From Devosia lacusdianchii (GTDB taxonomy: Bacteria > Pseudomonadota > Alphaproteobacteria > Rhizobiales > Devosiaceae): a stretch of DNA of 64,000 bases. Both the position numbers and the translations under genes were made by a program. The stretch covers positions 3,955,501-4,019,500 of the forward strand of contig NZ_CP092483.1 in the NCBI RefSeq assembly GCF_022429625.1. Direction: 5' to 3'. Shown one piece after another: positions 49,027 through 57,694 of the stretch; within the stretch, counting starts at the first letter, position 1; each line of letters begins with the position of its first letter. The notes under the pieces are model-generated. The model searched no databases and was not told where the DNA came from. It saw nothing but the letters and a program-made list of their open reading frames with translations.

Positions 49027-49464
49027 ATGAAGCACGGGATCGCGATCGGGAAGGTGTCGGAGGCGACCGGCGTCAAGGTGCCGACCATCCGCTACTATGA
49101 GCAGATCGGTCTCCTCCCCGCGCCGCCCCGCACCGAAGGCGGGCGCCGTACCTATGACCGAAGGGACGCGGAGCGCCTGACCTTCATCCGCCATTCGCGC
49201 GAACTCGGCTTCGATATCGACGCCATACGCACCTTGCTCAAACTTCAGGACCGGCCGGATCAGCCTTGCGCGGAGGCCGATTTCATCGCCAAGGCGCGCC
49301 TGGTCGATGTCGCGCAAAAGATTGCCAGCCTGACCGCCCTGCGCCATGAGCTGGAGCGCATGGTCAAGGGTTGTTCCCATGGCCGGGTCGAGAACTGCCA
49401 GGTCATCGAAATCCTGGCCGACCACGGCAAATGCCGGTTTCACGGCGAAGACCATCGGCACTGA
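49027..49464 (+). CDS. MerR-family metal-responsive regulator (ZntR/CadR-like)
   Basis: A 145-residue activator: winged helix IGKVSEATGVKVPTIRYYEQIGLLP, the dimerisation coiled coil, and metal ligands. Cys in QPCAEADF, GCSHGRVENC near residues 115-124 and the final HGKCRFHGEDHRH offer several Cys/His ligands for Zn2+ or Cd2+. The ATG has GGAG nine bases upstream. It lies divergent from the P-type ATPase and overlaps its operator region. A second identical-type operator before dsbB suggests a wider regulon. Confidence 0.88.
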   Translation: MKHGIAIGKVSEATGVKVPTIRYYEQIGLLPAPPRTEGGRRTYDRRDAERLTFIRHSRELGFDIDAIRTLLKLQDRPDQPCAEADFIAKARLVDVAQKIASLTALRHELERMVKGCSHGRVENCQVIEILADHGKCRFHGEDHRH

Positions 49465-49479
49465 CCAGCGACGTATCGG

Positions 49480-49716
49480 CGCAAGACGCGAGTGCGACAG
49501 GGTCAGGTCATTGGCTATGTCGGTTCCACAGGACGCTCGAACGGCAACCACCTGCATTTCGAACTCGAGATCAACGGCAGCATCGCCGACCAGCTGAACG
49601 TCAAGCTCCAGAGAACCCGCACTCTGTCCGCGCAGAACATGGAGGGCTTCCAGATGACCATGGATCAGATACAATCGCTAATGGACATGCCAGCCAATGC
49701 CGGCGATCATGCCTGA
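49480..49716 (+). pseudogene. truncated M23 (LysM/lysostaphin-type) peptidase, 3' remnant
   Basis: The frame encodes VRQGQVIGYVGSTGRSNG followed by NHLHFELEING and a normal C-terminal tail of M23 zinc peptidases. The HxH metal motif is retained, but everything upstream is missing: the sequence fades 15 bases before the GTG at 49492, just after the merR stop. Only about 75 residues remain, so it cannot fold as a peptidase. M23 genes are frequent in metal-resistance islands next to zntA/merR, so this is probably a deletion remnant of such an island. Confidence 0.7.
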
Positions 49717-49719
49717 AGG

Positions 49720-50367
49720 TCAGCCCAGCGCCTCAATCCTTGCCGCGACCATGTCGGCGAGCTGCTGCGGCCCGAAGTCGACGAGCTCCAGGCCGTCCAC
49801 GTAAAAGGTCGGCGTCTGTGCAATGCCCAGAGCTTCCAGGTCCGCCATTTCCTGCGCCAGAGTTGCGGTGACGTCGTCGCCCTGAGCCTCGGGCTTGGCA
49901 CGCGTCAGGTCCAGCCCCGCCGCGGCGGCGATCTGCCAAGCCATCTCCACATCAGGTGCACCATGGGCTGCCCAGCTTGGCTGCCCGGCCAGCAGCGCCT
50001 CAAGCACCGGGATAAAGCGATCCTGTTTGCGCGCGGCCTCAAGGATTCTCACCGCTTGGTCCGACCCCTCATGCAGCGGTGCATAGCGCAAAACCAGTCG
50101 AACCTGGCCAGGGTACCGATCCATGACCTGTTTCACGATCGGATAGAATGCGCGGCAGGCCTCGCAGGATGGGTCGAACCATTCGACGATGGTCACAGGG
50201 GCGCCCTGAGGCCCAATTACCGGCGAATTGAATCGAGTCAGATTGCTGGGCTCGGGGAGACCCTCCGCCGGCTGCCGTGTGACGAGTTGCGGGTAGATAA
50301 TCGCACCGGCGCCAAACGCGGCAACGGGGAGTCCGCCAGCGATAAGCATAAATGTGCGGCGGTTCAT
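49720..50367 (-). CDS. DsbA-family thiol:disulfide oxidoreductase
   Basis: A 215-residue exported protein. The N-terminus MNRRTFMLIAGGLPVAAFGAGA is a Tat-like (RRTF) signal. The thioredoxin fold carries the active site CEAC (WFDPSCEACRAFYP) near residue 70, and the cis-Pro strand is TPTFYVDG. The start codon overlaps the dsbB stop as ATGA, so it is coupled to dsbB. It should oxidise or fold periplasmic proteins under metal/redox stress. Confidence 0.85.
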   Translation of the reverse strand: MNRRTFMLIAGGLPVAAFGAGAIIYPQLVTRQPAEGLPEPSNLTRFNSPVIGPQGAPVTIVEWFDPSCEACRAFYPIVKQVMDRYPGQVRLVLRYAPLHEGSDQAVRILEAARKQDRFIPVLEALLAGQPSWAAHGAPDVEMAWQIAAAAGLDLTRAKPEAQGDDVTATLAQEMADLEALGIAQTPTFYVDGLELVDFGPQQLADMVAARIEALG

Positions 50368-50792
50368 GGACGCCTCCGGGTAACAACAATCAAGAAAATG
50401 GTGATAAGCGCGAAGGCTACCGACGACAGAAGCGGAAGCGGAACAGTGCCGAACAACGTCATGCCGTCGTCGGAGCATGACGGCCCGGACGCAGTGCATG
50501 GTTGGATCGCCTCGGGCGCGACACCATAGAAAACCAGCGTGTGGAAGCCCGCAAAGCCCAGGCCAACGACAGCCAGAGGTAACGAATAAAGGACGGCATT
50601 CCGGTCATTGAGGAAGGTGCCGACCCCGAGCGTCACGACCAGGGGAAACATGGCAATGCGCTGATACCAGCACAGCACGCACGGCGCCTGCCCCATCACC
50701 TCACCAACAAACAACGCGCCCAGCGTCGCCACTAGAGCGACCATCCAGGCCGCGAATAACCAATGCCATTGTCGAGGCGCCGTATTGTCCAT
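50364..50792 (-). CDS. DsbB-like disulfide bond formation protein
   Basis: A 142-residue inner-membrane protein with four helices and the two cysteine pairs of DsbB/BdbC proteins: CVLC in the first periplasmic side (GQAPCVLCWYQRIAMFPLVV) and a second pair near PCTASGPSCS. It reoxidises the downstream DsbA-like protein using quinones. It is driven by a promoter whose operator matches that of the zntA gene. Confidence 0.88.
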   Translation of the reverse strand: MDNTAPRQWHWLFAAWMVALVATLGALFVGEVMGQAPCVLCWYQRIAMFPLVVTLGVGTFLNDRNAVLYSLPLAVVGLGFAGFHTLVFYGVAPEAIQPCTASGPSCSDDGMTLFGTVPLPLLSSVAFALITIFLIVVTRRRP

Positions 50793-50818
50793 GCGAATCC
50801 CAGTATTGATTTGGGATC

Positions 50819-50849
50819 ACGCTACTATCTCTAGCCACTTGAGGAGCAA
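50819..50849 (-). promoter_or_regulatory. second MerR-type promoter/operator, upstream of dsbB
   Basis: On the minus strand TTGCTC is followed by a 19-base spacer (CTCAAGTGGCTAGAGATAG) and TAGCGT, in the same layout and with the same dyad (CTC-AGTG-CT-GAG) as the zntA promoter. The -10 lies 27 bases before the dsbB start. Confidence 0.7.
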
Positions 50850-50907
50850 GGCCGGGATTGTCGGACTTGCAGCATCGGCAGTCCGCGGGACGATCACCGA
50901 CACGACG

Positions 50908-51900
50908 CTAGCTGGCGGCCACCAGATAATCCTGCCGCAGGTGGTCGGGCAGACCGCCCAGGCGGCGCCAAAGTTCGATATTGTGATCCACCGAACGGCG
51001 AAGGTGATGCTCCAGCGTTGCCGCCGCGGTGTCCAACCGGCCGTCGATCAATTGATCGAAGACAGCCAGATGGTCGGCCACGAGATGGCTGATTTCACCA
51101 GGATCCTGAAAATGCTCGAACGTCCAGTGCGTGGCCAGCAATGGCAGCTGGCTGCGCCGGATTGTCGCTAGGAGCAGCGGGTTCTCGCAATGGGCCAGCG
51201 TGCGATAATGCAAGTCGTGCTCCAGGCGCTCGATCTTGACCGGCGCCACAACGGCTTCGAGCCCCGCGACGAGATGCTGCCGGCGCGACAGGAGGTCTTC
51301 ACGGCGAAGCCGAGGAAAGGCCTGCCGCAACGCCTCGGGCTCGAGCAGCCAGCGCATCTCGAAATGATGCCGGATGCCATCGGGAGTGAGCGGCCCCGCA
51401 TACCAGCGCTGGTTGCTTTCCTGCACGACGATGCCGGTGCGCTCGAGCCTGGTCAGCACCTCATGGGCAACCGTGCGGCTGACCTTGTAGTGCTCGGCCA
51501 AGGCACTCTCGTTGAGCAGGAACCGGCCATGGGCCAGGCAGGAGGCGACGGCGTGCTCGACCTCCGGATAAATCCATTCATGCCGGTTGCGCTGCTGGCG
51601 GTCGTCGAGGACGGCACCCAGATCGAGCCCTGCCTCCTCCAGTTCCATGCGGAGCGGGTCGCCCTGACCAACCAGGTATCCGCGTCCGTCGTGGTCGGAG
51701 AGCAGGCCTTCATCCCGCAGGCGTTGGAGCGCCGCCGCGGCAGGCACGCGGCTCGCCTGGAAGGCGCGCGCGACGCCGGCCTGCCCCACCACCAAGCCAT
51801 TCGGCAGCCGCCCAGCTTCGATGTGTTCGCGCAGCACCACATAGATGGTCTCGTAGAGCGGCACACCCTGTTGCCGCGCCGTCTTTGTCGGGGCCAGCAT
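50908..51900 (-). CDS. GntR-family regulator with two winged-helix domains
   Basis: A 330-residue regulator. Two tandem winged-helix segments are seen: residues about 10-75 (VPLYETIYVVLREHIEAGRLP..., AFQASRVPAAAALQRLRDEGLL) and about 110-165 (EWIYPEVEHAVASCLAHGRFL..., HYKVSRTVAHEVLTRLERTGIV). They precede a helical FCD effector domain with conserved His/Asp (HYRTLAHCENP, HLVADHLAVFDQLIDG). Most GntR/FadR proteins have only one DNA-binding domain. It closes the sugar operon, seven bases after the enolase-family gene, and is its likely regulator. Confidence 0.8.
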   Translation of the reverse strand: MLAPTKTARQQGVPLYETIYVVLREHIEAGRLPNGLVVGQAGVARAFQASRVPAAAALQRLRDEGLLSDHDGRGYLVGQGDPLRMELEEAGLDLGAVLDDRQQRNRHEWIYPEVEHAVASCLAHGRFLLNESALAEHYKVSRTVAHEVLTRLERTGIVVQESNQRWYAGPLTPDGIRHHFEMRWLLEPEALRQAFPRLRREDLLSRRQHLVAGLEAVVAPVKIERLEHDLHYRTLAHCENPLLLATIRRSQLPLLATHWTFEHFQDPGEISHLVADHLAVFDQLIDGRLDTAAATLEHHLRRSVDHNIELWRRLGGLPDHLRQDYLVAAS

Positions 51901-51907
51901 CGCCGCG

Positions 51908-53014
51908 CTACCGGATGATCCGCATTGTGCCTTCGCAAGTCTGGCGGGTGATGGCGTCCCAATTCCAGTCGATGCCAAGCCCTGCAGCCTCGGAGGGCAC
52001 GGCGCGGCCGTTCTCGATCGTCATCCCGGTATGGGTCAGGCCATCAAGCTGGGGGATGTATTCGACCCAACGGCCATTGGGAATAGCGGCACAAAGCGAC
52101 ACGTGGAGCTCCATCAGGAAATGCGGGCTGACGGCTACGTTGAACGTTTCCGCCAGGTGCGCCACCTTCAGCCAGGGCGTGATGCCGCCGATGCGCGCCA
52201 CGTCGACCTGTATCACGGAGCAGGCTTCGCGCTGCAGGTATTCGCGAAAATGGGACGGATGGTAGATGGATTCGCCAACCGCGATCGGCAAAGTGGTAGC
52301 CGCTGACAGGCGGATATGGCCGCCAAGGTCCTCGGCCGGCAGCGGCTCCTCGTACCAGGCGAGGTCGAACGGTTCATAGAGCCGGGCGCGGCGGATGGCC
52401 TCGTCGACGCTGGCACCTTGATTGCCGTCGACCATGATCTCGAAGTCATCGCCAACCGCCTCGCGCACGGCGGCGAGGCGCAGAACGTCCTGTTTGGGCG
52501 GGCGGCCGATCTTGATCTTGGAGCCGCCAAAACCGGCGGCCTTGGCGCGCAGCGCATCTTCGACCAGCTCGGCAGTTTCGATGTGCAACCAGCCGCCTTC
52601 GGTCGTGTAGAGCGGGACAGAACGCTGGGCTCCGCCCGCTTCCTTGTAGAGCGGCCGATTGGAACGACGGCAACGCATATCCCACAGGGCCGTATCGATC
52701 GCTGCCAGCGCCAAAGCGGTGATGGCGCCAACCGCGGTGGCATGGGTGTGGAAGAACAGATGCTTCCATATCTCCTCGATCATATCAGGATCGCGCCCGA
52801 TCAATTGAGGCGCCAGATGCCGGGAGATGAGGTCGACAATGGCGTGACCGCCGGTGCCGATCGTGTAGCTGTAGCCGGTCCCGACGGCGCCATCGTCGGC
52901 GAAGATACGGACGATCGGCGTCTCCTGGCTGACGAAGCTCTGGATGGCGTCCGTGCGCTTCACCTTGGGTACAAGGTCGACCATCAGGATCTCGACGCGG
53001 TCGATCCGGCTCAT
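51908..53014 (-). CDS. mandelate-racemase-family enolase superfamily enzyme (sugar-acid dehydratase?)
   Basis: A 368-residue enzyme with the complete mandelate-racemase set one residue out of register with the archetype: Lys166-x-Lys168 (KIKIG), metal ligands Asp196, Glu222 and Glu248, and the Asp271/His298 dyad (IQVDVARIGG, SPHF). It abstracts a proton alpha to a carboxylate on a sugar acid; dehydration is the usual outcome. In an operon with a RhaM-like mutarotase and a sugar ABC transporter, a deoxy- or pentonic-acid dehydratase is likely, but the exact substrate is open. It overlaps the ATPase gene by four bases. Confidence 0.85.
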   Translation of the reverse strand: MSRIDRVEILMVDLVPKVKRTDAIQSFVSQETPIVRIFADDGAVGTGYSYTIGTGGHAIVDLISRHLAPQLIGRDPDMIEEIWKHLFFHTHATAVGAITALALAAIDTALWDMRCRRSNRPLYKEAGGAQRSVPLYTTEGGWLHIETAELVEDALRAKAAGFGGSKIKIGRPPKQDVLRLAAVREAVGDDFEIMVDGNQGASVDEAIRRARLYEPFDLAWYEEPLPAEDLGGHIRLSAATTLPIAVGESIYHPSHFREYLQREACSVIQVDVARIGGITPWLKVAHLAETFNVAVSPHFLMELHVSLCAAIPNGRWVEYIPQLDGLTHTGMTIENGRAVPSEAAGLGIDWNWDAITRQTCEGTMRIIR

Positions 53015-54534
53015 GAAACTGTCTCCGTAATGGGATCCCCGGCGTCATGGATAGCAGCAATGATCTTGGCGCTGGAGGTCTCGTAATTGTGGTCATTGTG
53101 GATCGTATCGACCACGGCAAGGTCGTGCATGACCAGGATGCGGTCGGCCAAGGCGATCATTTCGGGCATGTCGCTGGAGATGAGCAGGATCGTCATCCCG
53201 GCTTCGGCCAGTTCGACGATGAGTTCGTGGATATAGGCCTTGGTCTTGATGTCGATGCCAACGGTCGGCTCATCGATGATCAACAGATCGACATTGGCAG
53301 CCAGCCACTTGGCCAGCGATACTTTCTGCTGATTGCCGCCCGACAGATTGCCGACTGTCTGTTCCAAGCTGGGCGCCCGGATTTCCAATCGCTCCGCCAG
53401 CGGCTTGGCGGCCTTGAGCTCCATGGGTGCATTGAGCAGGCCGAGCGCTTTGCCGATGCGGCGCCAGATGGTGATGGCGATGTTGGTGCGGATGGGATGG
53501 AGGAGGATCAGACCCTCGTTCTTACGATCCTCGCTGAGATAGCCGATGCGGTGACGCTTGAGCGCTTCGGCAACCGAGCCGATGCGGACGGGCCGGTCGT
53601 CGATCCGCACCTCGCCGCCGGTGATCCTGGCGTCGCCAATCAGGGCGCGTGCCAGCTCGGACCGGCCGGCGCCGACAAGGCCATAAAGCCCCAGTATCTC
53701 GCCCTTGCGGGCGAAGAAGCTGATATCGCGATGTCCCAACGATGTCGCGACATTACGCAATTCGAGCTTGCGCGTGTCACCGACAAGCGTGCGACTACGG
53801 CGTGCCGCTGCCTTCTCCTCGCGGCCGATCATCAGTGAAACCAGCTTGGAGCGGGTCATGCCCGCCATCGGCTCGCTCATGGCCGCATTACGCCCGTCCC
53901 GCAGCACGGTGACGCGGTCCGATATGGCGAAAACTTCCTCGAGCTTGTGGCTGACGAAGACGATTGCCGCACCCCTATCGCGCAATTGGCGCAGCAGGCC
54001 GAACAGGGCTTCCGCCTCGGTCTCGGTGATGGAGGCCGTCGGCTCGTCCATCAGCAGGACCTTGGCCTCATGGCTCAACGCCTTGGCGATCTCCACGATC
54101 TGCATCTGCGCAACGGACAGGCGTCGCACCTGCATCCTCGTATCGATCGGCAGGCCGATCATGTCGAGATATTTGCGCGCCTCGGCGTTGACGGCGGCAT
54201 AGTCGACCAGACCGTTCCGCAGCGGGAGTTGCTCCAGCATGATGTTTTCGGCGACCGAGAAACGCGGGATCAGGTTGCGCTCCTGGTGAACGGCGGAAAT
54301 GCCGTGGCGGATGGCGTCGCGCGGCGACTGCAGCTCGATCTCGCGCCCGTCGAGCAGGATGCGGCCACTGTCGGGCCGGTGCACGCCGGTGATGATCTTG
54401 ATGAGCGTCGACTTCCCGGCGCCGTTCTCGCCCATGAGGGCATGGATTTCGCCGGGCCTGAGTTCAAGCGAGACATTGTCCAGTGCCCTGACACCGGGAA
54501 AAGACTTGCTGGCCTCCTGGATGGTAAGCGGCAT
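53011..54534 (-). CDS. sugar ABC transporter ATPase, double ABC domain (RbsA/MglA type)
   Basis: A 507-residue protein with two ABC domains. The first has Walker A GENGAGKSTL near 33-42, signature VAQMQIVEIAKAL and Walker B LLMDEPTASIT. The second has the degenerate GAGRSELARAL and a full signature LSGGNQQKVSLAKWL with LIIDEPTVGID. This asymmetric layout is typical of CUT2 sugar importers. It lies between two permease genes and the enolase-family gene in one operon. Confidence 0.93.
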   Translation of the reverse strand: MPLTIQEASKSFPGVRALDNVSLELRPGEIHALMGENGAGKSTLIKIITGVHRPDSGRILLDGREIELQSPRDAIRHGISAVHQERNLIPRFSVAENIMLEQLPLRNGLVDYAAVNAEARKYLDMIGLPIDTRMQVRRLSVAQMQIVEIAKALSHEAKVLLMDEPTASITETEAEALFGLLRQLRDRGAAIVFVSHKLEEVFAISDRVTVLRDGRNAAMSEPMAGMTRSKLVSLMIGREEKAAARRSRTLVGDTRKLELRNVATSLGHRDISFFARKGEILGLYGLVGAGRSELARALIGDARITGGEVRIDDRPVRIGSVAEALKRHRIGYLSEDRKNEGLILLHPIRTNIAITIWRRIGKALGLLNAPMELKAAKPLAERLEIRAPSLEQTVGNLSGGNQQKVSLAKWLAANVDLLIIDEPTVGIDIKTKAYIHELIVELAEAGMTILLISSDMPEMIALADRILVMHDLAVVDTIHNDHNYETSSAKIIAAIHDAGDPITETVS

Positions 54535-54535
54535 A

Positions 54536-55489
54536 TCAATCGCCCCCCGTCCGAACCGCCCGGAAGCGGTTGACCCACACTGCAGCGAGGATCAACGCGC
54601 CCAGTACGAACTGCACCCAATAGGGGTCAACATTGACCAGGACCATGCCGTTTTCGATGAGCGCGATCAGCACCACGGCCAGAAGCGTGCCAATGATGGA
54701 GATGTGCCCGCCCGAAAGCGACGCACCGCCGATGATGGGAGCGGCAAACGAAATGATCAGCCAGTTTGAGCCGATGCTTGGCTGAGCCGAGCCGAGCTGA
54801 GCCACTGCGAGCACCGCTGCGATGGCCGCCAAGAGGCCGGACAGGGTATGCGCCGAAATAATGGTGCGGGGCAGTGACACGCCCGAGAGTTGCGCGGCAT
54901 TGGCATTGCCGCCCACGGCAAGCATGTGACGGCCCGGAACCGTGCGCGAGAAGAACAGCGCTAGGGCGACCGTTACCAGGAGGGGCACGATCAACAGCAG
55001 TGGCAGGATGCCCACTCGTCCGGCGCCGAAAACGACGAATTCGGGTGCTAAGTTGTAGAAGGGGACCGAGCGGGTAATTCCCAGATTGATACCGGCAAAG
55101 GCCGAGCCGGTCGCCAGGGTGACGATGAAGCCATTGATGCCGGTGCGCACTGTCAGCCAGCCATTGAGGAAACCGGCCAGTCCGCCAACCAGGATGCCGG
55201 CGCCGATAGCGACGAAAACCGGCAGGCCGAGCGCGTCCATGATACCGCCGACCACGATGGCGACGAGCCCGCCCAATGCGCCGACGGCGAGGTTGAGCTG
55301 ACCAACGCCCAGCGTCACCATCTGGGCATAGGCGACCAGCAGAGCGACGCAGAAACTGCGCAGCAAGACGAAGAGATTGAACTCGGAGAGGAAAGCTGGC
55401 GAGAGCACAGCTAGCGCCAGCGCGCCGGCGAGAATGGCTACGAGGATACCGGACCATTCGATGTGGATAAGGCGGGCGAGCGGGGTCAT
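54536..55489 (-). CDS. sugar ABC transporter permease (CUT2)
   Basis: A 317-residue polytopic membrane protein of the RbsC/AraH family (LNLAVGALGGLVAIVVGGIMD, FLNGWLTVRTGINGFIVTLATGSAFAGINLGIT, LAVGGNANAAQLSGV). It forms the channel with the second permease. The start overlaps the stop of the upstream permease as ATGA (55486-55489) and the stop is one base from the ATPase start. Confidence 0.9.
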   Translation of the reverse strand: MTPLARLIHIEWSGILVAILAGALALAVLSPAFLSEFNLFVLLRSFCVALLVAYAQMVTLGVGQLNLAVGALGGLVAIVVGGIMDALGLPVFVAIGAGILVGGLAGFLNGWLTVRTGINGFIVTLATGSAFAGINLGITRSVPFYNLAPEFVVFGAGRVGILPLLLIVPLLVTVALALFFSRTVPGRHMLAVGGNANAAQLSGVSLPRTIISAHTLSGLLAAIAAVLAVAQLGSAQPSIGSNWLIISFAAPIIGGASLSGGHISIIGTLLAVVLIALIENGMVLVNVDPYWVQFVLGALILAAVWVNRFRAVRTGGD

Positions 55490-56493
55490 GCGCGTCGAGC
55501 CTGTCGCTTGAGCGCCAGGCCAGCGCGGTAACGCTCAAGCAGAACGGCCGCGAGCAGAATGATGCCCAGGAAGAGCTGCAGCCAGAAATTGCCGACCTGC
55601 AGCACCAGCAGCCCACTGCGAATGGTGCTGACCAGCGCCGCGCCCAGCATGGTGCCAATGACGGAGACCATGCCGCCGGCCAGGAGCGTGCCGCCGAGGA
55701 CGGGAGCGAGGAACGACGGCAGGAGCCAGTCATCGCCACCCACCGACGGCATGGCTGCGCCGAGCCGGGCCGTGAGCATGACCGCCGCCGCTGCCGCGAG
55801 AACTCCGGACAGGGCATGCGAGAAGATGATGGCGCGGCCCACCGGGACGCCCGACATCTGGGCGGCGCGGGCATTGGCGCCGGCCGCCAGTATTTCGCGA
55901 CCGAGCCGCGTGTAGCGATAGAGCACGAGCAGTGCAGCGCCGATTGCTGCGGCGACCAGGATCAACGAGGGGATGCCGGCAACGCTCGATTTGCCGAATT
56001 CGCCGATGCTGGCCGGGAGCGCGTTATAGGGAACGGCTTTGGTCAGGATCAGCATCCCGCCCGAAAAGAGGCTAGCGCTTGCCAGCGTGACGATGAAGCT
56101 GTTGACGCCGGTCTTGACGATGGCGACGCCGTTGAGCAGGCCAAGCGCGGCGCCGCCCAGGAGGGAACCAGCAATTGCCAGCGGTATCGGCAGGCCCAGG
56201 GTCTGCACCAGGAAGCCGGTCAGCATTACCGAACAGACGCCGATCGCTCCAACCGACAGGTTCATGCCACCGGTGGCCAGCACCACCATCTGGGCAAAGC
56301 CGATGACGATGTCGATGGCCAGGGAGCGGCCGAGCGAATTGAGGTTGAACCGGGACAGAAAGCCCGGTGCGAGGCTGGAAAAGAAAATCCAGAACGCCAA
56401 TACGATGACGAAGAGGCCCAGTTGCGTCGAACCCTTGTTCAAGAGGTCGAGCACGGGTGTGCGCCGCATCGGCGCGCTGTCGCTGTCGGTCAT
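55486..56493 (-). CDS. sugar ABC transporter permease (CUT2), second subunit
   Basis: A 335-residue RbsC-like permease (MNLSVGAIGVCSVMLTGFL, LNGVAIVKTGVNSFIVTLASASLFSGGML, ILAAGANARAAQMSGV). Two non-identical permeases in one operon suggest a heterodimeric channel. It begins 59 bases after the binding-protein stop. Confidence 0.9.
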   Translation of the reverse strand: MTDSDSAPMRRTPVLDLLNKGSTQLGLFVIVLAFWIFFSSLAPGFLSRFNLNSLGRSLAIDIVIGFAQMVVLATGGMNLSVGAIGVCSVMLTGFLVQTLGLPIPLAIAGSLLGGAALGLLNGVAIVKTGVNSFIVTLASASLFSGGMLILTKAVPYNALPASIGEFGKSSVAGIPSLILVAAAIGAALLVLYRYTRLGREILAAGANARAAQMSGVPVGRAIIFSHALSGVLAAAAAVMLTARLGAAMPSVGGDDWLLPSFLAPVLGGTLLAGGMVSVIGTMLGAALVSTIRSGLLVLQVGNFWLQLFLGIILLAAVLLERYRAGLALKRQARRA

Positions 56494-56552
56494 GCTGATC
56501 GATCCGCTTCAATGCGGCCGCCCGTGTGGCGGACGGCCGCGATCAGTGGGGT

Positions 56553-57587
56553 TCAGTTACAGGTCAGATACTTGGCCTGGAAGCCGGCCTGGATTTCTGA
56601 CGTGAGCGCCTTCAGGTCGTCCTGGTAGGTGCCGGCGTTCGCGCTCGAAATCAGCAAAGTGCCGGAGTCGATGAAATGCGCGGTCTGCGGCGTGGTGACG
56701 AAGGCAGCATCTGCATTCACCGTGCAGGTGCCCGACGCCAGCAGATCAAGCGCATAGGCGCCGACATACGCTTGACCATAGGGATTTTGCGCCATCGTAC
56801 CAGCGACAATGCCATCCCGGATGGCATCGAGCACGATCGGGTCGTCATCGATGCCGACGAACTTTATGCGCTTGTCACCCAGGTTGCGCAGGGCCGTGGA
56901 GGCGACTACCGACGGGATGTAAGCCGTGGCGATCATCCCACTGATCTGGTCCTTCTGCGCGGCGAGCAGCGCATTGATCTTTTGGTCGGCCGCTTCCTGC
57001 GCATCGGTATCGGCGACGGTCTGCAGCAACGTTACCTTGCCGTCGCTTTCGTCGACCGCCTTTTGCACGGCCTGGGTGCGCAGCGTCGTATTCGGATCGA
57101 CCAGCAGGCCGGCGAGATGGACGATGGCGCCTTCGCCGCCCATGGCCTCGATCAGCGCCTTGGTGCCCAGATAGGCTGATTGGTAGACGTCGGTGCCGAA
57201 GCAGAAGCCCATTTCCGTGGGGTCTTGCGCGCAGCCGGCAAGAGCGATCGAGTTCAACCCGTTGGCCTTCAATTCGGCGACGGTCGAGTTGATGCCCACC
57301 GCGTCACCCGGAAAGATGCCGAAGCCGGTGTAGCCCTGGGCAGCCAGGCTCTCGACGAGTTCGGTCTGCAATTCCAGCCGCCATTCCGAGGGCACTTTGA
57401 AGTCGACGGCAGCGATGCCGAAGTCGCGCGCAGCGTCGGCCGCACCCTGTTCCCAGGGCGCAAAGTATGGGTGGGGACCGCCCGGGATCAGCGCGATCCG
57501 ATTGTCGGACGCAATGGAGGCGAGTGGGGTCAAAGCGGTGGCGGCAACAATCGAGGCGGCAATGAAGCCGCCGAGGCGAATGATCAT
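56553..57587 (-). CDS. periplasmic sugar-binding protein (CUT2-type)
   Basis: A 344-residue protein with signal peptide MIIRLGGFIAASIVAATALTP. The mature two-lobed fold shows IALIPGGPHPYFAPWEQGAADAARDFG, FVGIDDDPIVLDAIRDG and GTMAQNPYGQAYVGAYALDLL, typical of RbsB/XylF-like sugar-binding proteins. Three cysteines are present. The ATG at 57587 has GGGAGG upstream; the longer frame is not used. A 32-base palindrome lies 62 bases upstream. Confidence 0.88.
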   Translation of the reverse strand: MIIRLGGFIAASIVAATALTPLASIASDNRIALIPGGPHPYFAPWEQGAADAARDFGIAAVDFKVPSEWRLELQTELVESLAAQGYTGFGIFPGDAVGINSTVAELKANGLNSIALAGCAQDPTEMGFCFGTDVYQSAYLGTKALIEAMGGEGAIVHLAGLLVDPNTTLRTQAVQKAVDESDGKVTLLQTVADTDAQEAADQKINALLAAQKDQISGMIATAYIPSVVASTALRNLGDKRIKFVGIDDDPIVLDAIRDGIVAGTMAQNPYGQAYVGAYALDLLASGTCTVNADAAFVTTPQTAHFIDSGTLLISSANAGTYQDDLKALTSEIQAGFQAKYLTCN

Positions 57588-57648
57588 GTAGTCCTCCCTT
57601 GGTGCGGCAGCGCGGTTCCTCCTCGCTTGCCGACCAACGAAGGCTAGC

Positions 57649-57680
57649 AGAAACGCATATCGCGTGCAATATGCGTTTCT
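57649..57680. promoter_or_regulatory. 32-base palindrome between mutarotase and binding-protein genes
   Basis: AGAAACGCATAT (57649-57660) and ATATGCGTTTCT (57669-57680) are perfect 12-base inverted arms with an eight-base spacer. The site lies between the mutarotase stop and the binding-protein start. It is a probable operator for the GntR-type regulator or a stabilising hairpin. Confidence 0.6.
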
Positions 57681-57694
57681 GGTGCGAAGGGCAC

